DNA from: Cytospora piceicola
Taxonomy: Eukaryota; Ascomycota; Sordariomycetes; Diaporthales; Cytosporaceae
Direction of reading: 5' to 3'
Assembly (NCBI GenBank): GCA_023375675.1
Contig: JALQBC010000002.1
Span: 558,001-622,000 of the forward strand
DNA length: 64,000 nucleotides
The notes under the pieces were generated by a model that saw nothing but the letters and a program-made list of their open reading frames with translations, was not told the origin of the DNA and did not search any database. Of the stretch, positions 54,292 through 64,000 are shown in pieces (position 1 is the first letter of the stretch; each line of letters opens with the position of its first letter). A program made the position numbers and the translations under genes.

Positions 54292-57200
54292 TTTCGTGGT
54301 GGGATCGGATCGCGGTTTCGATATGATCGTTCGATATGCCTCAAGAGTTGATAGCAGCAGGTTGGCCTGCTGATTAAGCCTTCCTCCCCGAAGATGTCCG
54401 GCGGATACTCGAGGAAGGATGCGAAGGAAGACCAAAATTGTCCAAGCCAATTATTTGCTGGGCATGACCAGTGATCATGCAATCAGAGCTGTTGATGACT
54501 GATATCCGTTGAAGGTGGGGGATCCAATTATCCGTCACAGGTCGTCCGATAACCAGAAGAGAAAAGCTCGTAGTAGCCTTGGAAATTGGTATTCACGATG
54601 ACGGGGCAGGACCTCGGGAGAGGAGGACGGGTCGAGAGTAAAGATGTAAGAGTGTCGGAGACAACGTAGTCGAAGTCGGAATAGAGAAGGAAAGTATAGA
54701 ACGGAAACGGTCGAATCAATCGATGTTCGGAACAGGTTGACGAAATTGAGAAATGACGAAGGAGAGACTCGTGGAAAGAGTGAATGGTAATGGCAGGGAG
54801 CGAGAGAGATAGATAAACGAAGGAATGAACCTTGATGCTGTGTTTGTCTGGTGACAACGACAGAAAGGTTCGGTGATTGGGCGATTGGGCAGTAAAAGAG
54901 AGAAAAGAGAAGGTGTGGACGTTTGCGAGACGTGCCTTCCTCTCACGACGACGAGACGTTGTTGGGGAATGAGGATGTTTAACGCGCCTACTGAATTCGG
55001 CCAAACACAGCCCAGATGAATTTGACTTGGGGGCGAACAGCGAGCACAGGACAGAACAGAAATGGACTGACCACCAAAGTGCAGGGAGAGAGCACCTGTG
55101 GGCAGGCTAGAAGGCAGGGAGGGTGGGCTGAACAGGCCGACGCAATCAGAGATCAGAGACAGGCAGAAAGGCAGAAAGGCAGGAAGGAGTGGTACAGGCA
55201 CGCACGCACGCAGCAGGCACGCCCGATTTCAGGGGTTCAAAGATGTGGGGAAAGCGCAATAGGAAATGATCAAATGGAATGACGGCAGGAGCGGCTCAGC
55301 GAGACCTCACTATTCCTCCTCTTTTTCCTTTTTGATAGACGGATATCTATGTTCAGATGTCTGTCTAGTATCGAGGGAGGACTAGTTCATGCAAGTGCTA
55401 GTTAGATGCTTGGGATTGGAAAAAGAAGCATATTCGATATCTCCGTTTCGATCATGCTTACATGGTATCTCAATCACCTTGAAGCAGATCGAATGAACCA
55501 AACCTTTGTTGGCTTAGCCCAGTAATCTGAACAATGGTCAATGCAATCCAGACCCGTCTCACTTGTGGGCGTCCCAGATACAATGCAGTCATCGGAAGCA
55601 ACTGGCTGTAAGACTTCGAGGCCGGTCATATCCAAGACGTAAGGCGCCAGAGCCTTGGCCGTTGGCGGTCGCAGTCAGACTGTTGGGACTTCATCTCTAA
55701 CACTACCTAGGTAATATACTAACTACAATCATGTACGCAGTAAGATGATCGGTCCGGTGGATGGGTCGAATCACATCTTGGTTAACAGGTTGGATAGATC
55801 AATTGATTGATTCAATGGCTAGATTGATTGATTGATCGATCGAATGAGTGAGTGAGTGTGCGTCTTGTCAGGTGGATCTTTGCAACGCCCGCCGTCTGAA
55901 GGGAAAACCCGCGATCTTCACCGGGGCCGGGAGCAACAGGTACTAACTACCTAGCCTACCTAGGTACCTACCTGGTATGCCTAGGTACTGTTATTACCAC
56001 CCAGGCGGTACTTGGTATCCCACTATTCTGTCGCATGTGCGTACGTACCACTGCTACAGTGCCCCTCTCGAACGTTGACAGCCTTGATACCATTTTGGGG
56101 ATCGCTGCACCTGATACTGCAAGGGTTGGCTGTTTTTAGTTTTTTAGCCCATGCAGGAACGGAGATCTGCCTGTGCGTCAGCAGGGGCTACCCCTGCTAA
56201 TCTGGGCTGCTTCTGCTTGGGGTCGCACGCAATGCACACTGCCACACGGCATCGCACCGAGGTGAAGGAGGAAAAAAAAGGAAGGGGGATCATAATCTCC
56301 GCGGTCGATTTCAAGACACCACCACACAGCAAACCACACCACACACACACCTTAATCCAACTCCAGACCTCGAAGATCCAACATTACCTACCTACGTAGG
56401 CCTGCCTGGCTAGACAGCAACCAACTACACGTACCCATCAAATCTCCATCACCACCTTTTTCATTCTGCAATACGGGATGCCTTCAGGGTCTCCATAATT
56501 TCTATCTGATACGAGTACCTCCTACTCAAGTAGGGATATATCACTCCGAGACTTTCACGACACCTTAGGCGTTATTGGGCCGTGTGGTTCATGGTCCGTG
56601 GCCGAAATGCCGCTGCGGGACTTCGAGCCGAGGTCGGTTTAATCTGACATCCATGGATGGTACTATGTACAAGTTGCAACTATTGTATGGACAATGCCTT
56701 GTTTCAGATACGTGGCCCTTCATCTCTTGTATCATTCGACCCCATGTACATACATACAACCTCCGGTGATCAACGCATCTCGAATTTAAGAAATCCTCAC
56801 CGTCCACTGTTCTTTTCTTGGTGTCTCAAACCAGAGACAACACGGCCTATTAGACTCTATTGTACGAGGCCGGCCTCGCTGGTTCAATCCGCACACGGGC
56901 GCACGCTGCATTCATTGTCCCTCTCATCCCGCCACTAGGTGCGACAGAAGCTCTGCTACCGGCAAATCCCTTCACTTCGTCGACGGTTCAGTATCGATTC
57001 ATATGGTCCTCCGGATTTTGCCTTCACAATCCTTCGAAACGGCATCACAGTCCACAGCACATGGCTGTAGATGAAGTTAGAAGGGGAAGAGACAAGATGC
57101 TTTCGTCGAATGTCGATTCTCATCTCGTCCAGAGGTTTGAGGCTCCATTCCAAATCAACAGTCTCATCCTCAAATCTCGCCTGGCATGCCGACGCGGATC

Positions 57201-59379
57201 CCCCCTCCACTGACGCGGTCCCGCCCTCGCATCTTGGCATCGCGCGACATCGATCGCGCCGACCACGACCACGATATTCTCATCTCACGACAATGAAATG
57301 CCGATAGGGTCCCAATTTGTGATTATCTTCGTTCAGAGATCACAACACGGACACATGGCCTGAACTTCAGATCATCCCGCTGGGCCGACTCTGCCGGGAG
57401 AAATTGCAACGTCTTGCATGTGGTCAATGCAAAGAAGACGTCCACAATTCATCGATCTCTTGGCGGCCGATGCGCTTCGTTCGCATAGAGCCCGCCATCT
57501 GGGGTCTGCGACAAGTTTGACGGCCTGCTTCCGAAAACCTTGGTGGATCCCGCCCTTGCCACGGGATCTCAGCTTACGCTTACACGTTCTTCGGTTTCCA
57601 TATGTCTCAGACGGCCGCTTCCAGCTGCTGACGGAGTTCCAGACTGATCTCTTGATGGGTTTGACGTCCACGCGAGGAAGAGCGTGCTGGAATGACGAGG
57701 CTCAAGTGAGACCTTGCTTCTTCGCACCCGCATTCGTTCACGCCTCCCTCGCGACCCATTTGCGTTCCGCCGAGACGCGCTCTGATGAAGACGCGCATTC
57801 GCGACTTAAGTGTGGTCTCGTTCTCCGCTATCATTTGCCCCTTTCGTCGGTCTTACCCCAGCACGCAGAAATATCGATGATCGTTCATACATCATGCCAA
57901 GCGAATGCAAAGCATTGTCGCAGATACCTTGGCATGACGCCTTGGAGGCCGATACCTTTGGATGAAACATGTGGCCGATGGCTTGGTGGGTGGTTCGGTT
58001 CCCGGTCAAGGTCTGTCTCAAAATCTTGTGAACCCTGAGCCGGGATGCAATCATGATTATCAATTTCCGAAGGGAAACTCTTGCGTAAATTGGCCAAGTC
58101 TGGTTTCGGCGTTGCTTGGTGTGGCACAGATACCGTTACTGGCTGCATCGATCTTACCTGTCGACCAAGCCTCAAGGTATGATACCGCTTCTGTAGCTTT
58201 CGTTCCCGTGGTTGCAGTACAATCATCTATCAGGCGGGAAGCTTGAGGAGGCTGCTGTGGCATTGCGAGAACTTGCATCCTTCCATGCCCTCTGTATTTC
58301 GTATTATATGACTGCTGGGCCAGTGCTGTCGCAGAGTGATATTCAACACTGCGTCGCTGAAGGTCGGGGGAGGTGTCTCGATCTGCTAGCTAGAAAGGCG
58401 ACTGCGTTTGTCATTTCGCAGTCCGCTATACGATATTTCGAGACTACGTGATATTGCCACCTCGGGTAGCTCTCGTCTGGCACTCTCCGAGGTGCAAGGC
58501 ATTGAACGATGAGTTTCATAGTTTGCACTGATATTATCACGATTCATTCATTTCGCTTCAGTTACACCAGTATCGATTGCTCATGTATACCGTGTGTATA
58601 TCCACATTCCGTTCAGGTAGATCCTAGATCTCATACGAGGACCCCACCATATGCTATGTCCGAAGACAATGTTTCCTGATCCGTCTATTCCCCGTTTGGC
58701 TAGAGACGTACGTGAACATGGCTGTCTGCCACCGAAGTACAGCTGCTGGCATATGCCAAAGACAGCCATAGGTATCAAAGTTTGTCACATCAACCTAAGC
58801 ACTATACTTACGGATCCACTGTGCCTGCGTGGATGTTACGGGCTTCCATAAGCAATTGCTTCAAGGCCTTGGATATTTTGAAGCCAACATGGAGACAGTG
58901 TTGCAAGTGAGCAGTGGCCATTGCTGGAGACCAAAGATGAATGTAGTAGCCAGTAGTTGTAGTAAGTACACGCATATGTGGTAGAACTTAAAGTGTAATA
59001 TCTATTGGTGTCCATTCTGACCAGTTGACCAGATCCTCGGCCTGCTGAAGTCCTGCCAGCCTGCCCAACACCCACATATTTCTCACACATAGGCAGTCAT
59101 GTCACGAATGACCAGCAAATGTAAGTATCGATTGAATTAGCTTCAAATTTTCCTCTCAGCTAGGGGTATAATCACTATGAAACACCCGTTGGTCATCATG
59201 GTCTGCCATTCACCAACTAACACCACCTCCCCCTACTCTTCCCACCGCTCCCACCAACACATCCATCCGTCCGTCAATTCCTATTAGCCAGCAGCAAGGC
59301 GCTCCAGTTGAAAGCATTTTATCATACACACACAGCAAGCATATACAGACATAGTGACTCTTCATTCACACCACAACCG
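54292..59379. other. 5 kb gene-free region
   Basis: The longest gene-poor stretch in the window. The first kilobase is the CFEM upstream region with purine-rich plus strand. Further on are (GATT)n near 55805-55845, TACCTAGGTA at 55704-55713 and 55957-55966, and several non-conserved frames up to 206 codons (57418-58038). I recognise no protein, tRNA or transposon ends. Confidence 0.45.
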
Positions 59380-62300
59380 CTAGTTGTTGTTTTCATCTCC
59401 ATTGCTGTTCTTATCCGTCTTCTCCTCAGCCTGGACGGCACCAACAGTAGGCTTCGGCGCCTCTGCGTCCTTCTTGGGCCTGTTGTTCAGCAACAGCGCT
59501 CTGAAGTCGGCGTTGCTCTTCTTTCCTGCGGCTGGGGCTTCAGCTTCGCCTCCATTAGTCGCTGGTGCTGGACCTGAAGATGGCGCCTCTGCCTTCTGAT
59601 CCTTGTTGATGACACCCCCAAAACCCAGTCCTCGCTTCTGCCCCTTGGACCCGAGCACCGGCCGGCGGGCAATCATTGACGGTGGCAGCATCATCGCGTT
59701 GGTGGCTTTGCTTTTGCTCTTGGATGCAGAGGAGGCTGGAGCACTGAGCTTGATATCGACACGGTCTATCGTGGTCTCGCCCTTCTCATGAAACAGCGCA
59801 GACACGGATCCCGTCTTCAACTTTCGCCCCTCGAAATCTATGCCGTCGAGCGACATCTGTGCCTTGCCGGCGGTCGCCGCATCCAGAAATTCTAGAATAG
59901 CACCGCCATGGTCAGGTCGAAGTGTGAGTTTCTTGAGTTCGCCGTGCGGTACAACCAGCGCGCGGACACGGGCATCGTTTATCGTGTCGGGTATGCCAAT
60001 GAGTGCAAATGTGCGTGAGGCCGACTCGCGTTGCTTCGGTTTGGCATTGCCGTCATAGTCGAGCATGGACTCGTCACCCTGTTCGTCCTTGAACCCACTC
60101 GGTCCGGGTGATGGTGACATGGACGTTCCGGCCTTGGACACCGGCTTATACTTTTTTGGAACCGACTTTTCCACCTTGAGGATGTGGTTCCTGAAGTTGG
60201 CCTTGTCCAGCTCCGAAATGGCCGACTCTGCCTCCTCCTTCGTGGCATATACCACAAATGCTGTGCCGCGACTCTTGCCGTACTGGTTCGTCAGGATCCT
60301 GACGCGTTCCACGGTGCCATACTTGTCGAATAGTGCCTTCACATCCGCCTCTTTGGCATCCTGTGGTGCATTGGTCACATGGACCTCCCGGCCTTCTTCC
60401 ACCGCACCTTCACGCTGCTTCTTGTTGTCGGGGTTCGAGTATTTAGCTATGAGTTTGTACTTTTTCTCCAAGAGCTTCCCATCCAGCTTGGTTGCTTTTG
60501 CTGCCCCTTCTGCGTCACGGAAGGAAGTATAGCAAAACCGCCGGTGAGTGTCCACCTTCAGACTGGGCCACCGTATCGAGAATATTTCGCCACACTCTTT
60601 GAACAGGTCCCGAATGTACCTCTCGTCGGCATGAGGGGGGTAGTTCGTGACATACAATGTGGTCCCTGCCGCAGGTGTTACTGTGATTTGCTGCGAACCA
60701 AAGAATTTGCCGTTTCGAAGAAGCGCGGACTGTACTTGGTCCGGGTCATCAAACTCGATCATGGCGACTGCCGACTTTCCATCTGCCTCCGGCTTATAGG
60801 TGATATTCCTGATGTGGCCGTAGTCGCGGAAGTACTGTCGGACTTTGGTCTGGTTGGATTCGGGAGGTGGAGGTAGGTTCGAAACGTAAATCGAAGTGTT
60901 CTCTCGGTCACGTTTTAGGCGCTGCTGCTCCTCTTCGGTCTCTTGTTTAACGCGCTTGCTAGGCGCCTCGGGCGCCTCGCCAGGATCATCATCACGAGCT
61001 CTCTTCCTAGGGGACGCCTCGTCTGCATCCTGAACTACCTCCCCGGCCGCAGCCGGTGCTTGTGTCTGCTCCTGGTACTGCGCTATTTGCGCCGAATAGG
61101 CGGCGGCCTGCTCCTGCTGTCTACGCTTGGTGACCATTTTCAGGCCCTTGTGGACAGTATCGTTGGCACGGCGCACGGTATCAGGTGTCTCGTAGTCGTT
61201 GCAGTGTTGCACATAAATCTCCATGACCTTTTCCGGCCAATCAATGCTGCGCCGTTGCACGGCACGCGCAAGAACATTGGTCGCCAAACTGGGTATTCGG
61301 AGATTTCTAGATGCCAAAGATGCAGGGGTTGGGCTTCGACCATTTCGTCCTTTATGTGTTGAGAACACCGACATCTCCCACATGTAGAACGCCAGCCAGA
61401 AGTTGTAGCTGTCTGCGTGGATGTCATTCTTGGCCAGCTCGTTCCAGTAATTTCGTGCCCCGTCGACTGTCGCTTTCTTCTCGGTCAAATATTGGGTGAG
61501 TATGCGCTCAAGGCGAAAGTTGGGGTCGCCCTTGTACTCATTGCCGTAGAGCCGCTTACCCCAAACCTGGACGTCTTCTAAAGCAGCGCTCAGCCCGATT
61601 TCAGCGACGTCGGCATCTTCGTCGGTCGCATTTGGGTTCATGGCACGGCGTTTCAGGAACCCGCACCAAGCAGCATACAGGTCGATGACACCGGCCATTC
61701 CGTCCCTGTCGAGCTGGGAGCTGGCAGTTGCAGCATGCTTGATGCGCTCGAGATTATCGTACGACAGGCCGGCCTCCTCGGCGCCAAGGATATATCGCGC
61801 CCAGAGCGTACCGGACCACGGGCAGTGGGAGACTGCGCGTTGCAGGGTATCCAGAAGGTTCGGAAGTATGCGTCCCAAATCGGGGGTTTGCGAGCGGCCC
61901 GAAGTGAAAACGGTGTATAAGGATGATAGCCAAACGACGAGATCTGTCCAGATGCTGTCTTCCCTGGAGAAGACACCGGTCAGAGCACGTGAGTAAAGAC
62001 CCAGGCATATCTCGACCATCAGTGCCTGGTGGTAGGCACCCTTGCTTCTGTTCTGCTTCATTTCCCATTCCAGATACTCCAGCATGACAGCCTTTTCCTC
62101 GTCAATGTTCCCTTGGGAGCGCGCCCTGTCCATCTTGATTTCGAATGTTTCGCGGTCGTCCCAGATTTTTCTAACCTCGTTGGAGTTGCTCGTGATATCT
62201 AGCATTGTGGTCTCGTATTCGGCCTTGTTGTACTCGGAGAGGAAAGTGGAAAACATCTGGGAAGTCTCGTCCCACGTCTTGTGGGGTGTCTGTAATCGGT

Positions 62301-62832
62301 TTTTGAAAAGGTGAGTGATGCGTTGGACGCCTTGGTTAGTACGTGTCCTGGACAGCAGCTCCATCTCTAAAGCAACCCATCTATTCCACAGCTCGTGGCT
62401 GTCACTCAGGCGATATCTGGTTGCTTCATAGCCTTGCTGCCACAAAGACAGGGCAGCGTCGAGGGAAAACACCTCGCGACCCATCATCTTCTCGTCATGC
62501 GACAAGCCATGACTGCTAGTCGTATAAGAGCTACAATCGACATAAAGACCCCAGAAATACTCGCAGTATGCGATCCATATTCTGATGCCTCCGTATTCTG
62601 CGTTGACGGCCTGTTTGTAGCGCTCGAGGATATCGATGCGGTTGGAGATGTCTCTCGCCTTGATGCGCCCGTCCTCCTCGATGAGGGCCAGCCAGGCGTC
62701 TTCGCCGACAGGCGGCGTATGAGAGCTGTTGGACATTGTGGGGCGGTCGCAATTCGATTGCGGCGAGTAGTTGCGGACCGGGTCGGACTGCCGGTGAGCT
62801 GGAGCCCGGTCGCGACGTGTCAAAGAAGACAT
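59380..62832 (-). CDS. PRP24: PRP24/SART3-type U4/U6 snRNA recycling factor
   Basis: Single exon, 1,150 residues from 62832 (an alternative start MSNSSHTPP lies at 62736). The N-terminal ~570 residues are HAT repeats (RYKQAVNAEYGGIRIWIAYCEYFWGLY, LWNRWVALEMELLSR). Four RRMs follow: SIYVSNLPPPPES (about 645), TLYVTNYPPHADERYIRDLF (about 724), EVHVTNAPQDAKEADVKALF (about 817) and RTFALIGIPDTINDARVRAL (about 940). The C-terminus has KRGLGFGG and the Lsm-binding motif KSNADFRALLLNN (about 1106). Prp24/SART3 anneals U4 and U6 snRNAs and binds the Lsm2-8 ring through that last motif. HAT + 4 RRM + Lsm motif combines the human SART3 N-terminus with the yeast RRM number. Nuclear. Confidence 0.95.
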   Translation of the reverse strand: MSSLTRRDRAPAHRQSDPVRNYSPQSNCDRPTMSNSSHTPPVGEDAWLALIEEDGRIKARDISNRIDILERYKQAVNAEYGGIRIWIAYCEYFWGLYVDCSSYTTSSHGLSHDEKMMGREVFSLDAALSLWQQGYEATRYRLSDSHELWNRWVALEMELLSRTRTNQGVQRITHLFKNRLQTPHKTWDETSQMFSTFLSEYNKAEYETTMLDITSNSNEVRKIWDDRETFEIKMDRARSQGNIDEEKAVMLEYLEWEMKQNRSKGAYHQALMVEICLGLYSRALTGVFSREDSIWTDLVVWLSSLYTVFTSGRSQTPDLGRILPNLLDTLQRAVSHCPWSGTLWARYILGAEEAGLSYDNLERIKHAATASSQLDRDGMAGVIDLYAAWCGFLKRRAMNPNATDEDADVAEIGLSAALEDVQVWGKRLYGNEYKGDPNFRLERILTQYLTEKKATVDGARNYWNELAKNDIHADSYNFWLAFYMWEMSVFSTHKGRNGRSPTPASLASRNLRIPSLATNVLARAVQRRSIDWPEKVMEIYVQHCNDYETPDTVRRANDTVHKGLKMVTKRRQQEQAAAYSAQIAQYQEQTQAPAAAGEVVQDADEASPRKRARDDDPGEAPEAPSKRVKQETEEEQQRLKRDRENTSIYVSNLPPPPESNQTKVRQYFRDYGHIRNITYKPEADGKSAVAMIEFDDPDQVQSALLRNGKFFGSQQITVTPAAGTTLYVTNYPPHADERYIRDLFKECGEIFSIRWPSLKVDTHRRFCYTSFRDAEGAAKATKLDGKLLEKKYKLIAKYSNPDNKKQREGAVEEGREVHVTNAPQDAKEADVKALFDKYGTVERVRILTNQYGKSRGTAFVVYATKEEAESAISELDKANFRNHILKVEKSVPKKYKPVSKAGTSMSPSPGPSGFKDEQGDESMLDYDGNAKPKQRESASRTFALIGIPDTINDARVRALVVPHGELKKLTLRPDHGGAILEFLDAATAGKAQMSLDGIDFEGRKLKTGSVSALFHEKGETTIDRVDIKLSAPASSASKSKSKATNAMMLPPSMIARRPVLGSKGQKRGLGFGGVINKDQKAEAPSSGPAPATNGGEAEAPAAGKKSNADFRALLLNNRPKKDAEAPKPTVGAVQAEEKTDKNSNGDENNN

Positions 62833-64000
62833 GAGAAGGGCGATTTCGGAGGGATTCTCCTTTTCTCCTTTCTCTTTTGTTGCAGTTTTGAGTAAACCTC
62901 AAGAGCCCTGCGCGGGGCGAAGAAGAGACGTGTATTCTCTATCTTCTTCTGTTCTCAGTCCACTAGCGCCGGCGTCGGTGGCTGCGGTTGGTGTTGCGGA
63001 AGTAGTTGCGGTTCCGGTTGTGTCGTGTTCGTAGTAGCGCGTCGGGCGGCCAATCTTCCTCCTCGTCCACGTCACGAAAGAAAAACAGAGATGGTGGTGG
63101 CTGAGGCAATCGCACCATCTGAGAATGAAGGGAATGGTACGATCTGGAATGGAACCAACAGAAACAGAGGAAAAGGTGGATGCGCAGCACAAGCACGAGA
63201 GGACATGAAAAAAAATTCAGAAAAACTCGAATCGAGGTGCTCGGTTGTGTCGTGCAGTTCAGAGCGCGAAAGTGGTTCTTTGACTGACGGAGACGGAGAC
63301 GAGACGGAGACGTGGAGGGAAGGGTCAAGTCGGGAAAAGGCACAAGGGTCCCACCTTCCACCCTCGTTGCAAGATCCCCAGTATTAATATCCCGCTAAGG
63401 TAAGCACGTCGCACGGCTGACAGTACCTGGGTACATCGGTACATCAGTGCGCGGGCAGCGGGTACGCGCTACCCATGGCGGCTTGGTCTCAGCTGCTCTC
63501 AGTCAGCCCTTTTCTCCCCTCACAGCAGCAGACATCTGGAACACAGCAACTATCTCCTTAGCAATCTTGGAGATGCTTACTTACCTATCTAAGGTACTTG
63601 CTACCTTGAGGTATTGATTGAGACCTCAAACAACTTATGTGTTTCTGGATTGCCCTGCACCACACTGACTGCATTGAACCCTGCATGCAACATATTCTTC
63701 ATCATCGACTGTTTTCCTTTCCATCCCTTCCAGAGGAGAGAAGAAGACGGGAGGCGGACGGAAACAAAACGGGACGAGGTGTGCCCCTTGCTGCTGGAAG
63801 CTGTTGCCTGTTGCCTGAAAGCGGGTTGTTGACTCGTGGGGGAGGAACAGGACCAGGTGCACACGAACGGCGATCTCGAACGGCCTCTAAACTCTAATCC
63901 TCAGTGTCCCAGGGCTTCGGACAATACCGAGGGTAAAGGTCAGGATGTGATCTTCAGATATCCTCTGTTCACAACACCTGGAAAAGATCCATCGGGTTTT
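62833..64000. other. Upstream region of PRP24, nothing else recognised
   Basis: Purine-rich and pyrimidine-rich tracts and short non-conserved frames on both strands. The first few hundred bases are the PRP24 promoter and leader; the rest runs to the window edge without a supported gene. Confidence 0.5.

Noticed and set aside
56884..56893. GGTTCAATCC as a tRNA T-loop
   Set aside because: No acceptor, D or anticodon stem can be built around it.
57418..58038. 206-codon plus-strand frame in the 5 kb gap
   Set aside because: No recognisable motif and opposing frames are equally open; could be chance.
1..64000. CRISPR arrays, secondary-metabolite PKS/NRPS genes, LTR retrotransposons
   Set aside because: None is seen; only one methyltransferase and one SDR are present, too far apart to argue for a biosynthetic cluster.

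Overview
This is a filamentous ascomycete nuclear genome window, most likely Sordariomycetes. The evidence is short spliceosomal introns with GTANGT donors and CTNA branch points, compact genes on both strands, a fungal SOM1/COX9/CFEM gene set and no bacterial operon structure. I found 18 protein-coding loci I can support, one weak ORF, one intron-containing tRNA, one well-supported intronic C/D snoRNA and one MITE. Exon junctions were read by hand and checked for phase; none has been tested against transcripts.

Layout. 1-13.5 kb: a DEAH helicase of the DHX29/DHX57/YLR419W type (minus, 3' end outside the window) and GCN1 (plus) diverge from a shared 0.76 kb region with uORFs before GCN1. 14-18 kb: an acyl-protein-thioesterase-like hydrolase, an APH-fold kinase whose 5' side abuts a 376 bp TA-flanked MITE, and a weak hypothetical ORF. 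18.6-23.6 kb: ribosomal protein eL19, whose start codon is split by an intron, then mitochondrial-type serine hydroxymethyltransferase. 24-27.5 kb: a large single-exon protein that reads as isochorismatase hydrolase + AlkB dioxygenase + GST-like domain. 30.5-37.9 kb: an NAD-dependent epimerase, tRNA-Ala(AGC), a TcmP/LCM-type methyltransferase, a leucine-rich-repeat kinase of a type I associate with bacteria, and TAF8. 39-44 kb: RACK1, with a U24-type snoRNA in its fourth intron, and a CECR5-type HAD phosphatase. 47-52.4 kb: a tight cluster of an XRCC2-like RAD51 paralog and SOM1 (starts 38 bp apart), then COX9 and mitochondrial uL22 (starts about 400 bp apart). 53-54.3 kb: a CFEM membrane protein. 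59.4-62.8 kb: PRP24/SART3.

Themes. Translation and its control recur (DHX29-like helicase, GCN1, eL19, RACK1, uL22m). Three neighbours between 48.6 and 52.4 kb are mitochondrial (SOM1, COX9, uL22m). The most unusual proteins are the three-domain isochorismatase-AlkB-GST fusion and the LRR-kinase. Long gene-free stretches lie at 27.5-30.5, 31.5-33.4, 40.6-42.8, 44.2-47.4 and 54.3-59.4 kb; they hold microsatellites and a recurrent TACCTAGGTA palindrome.
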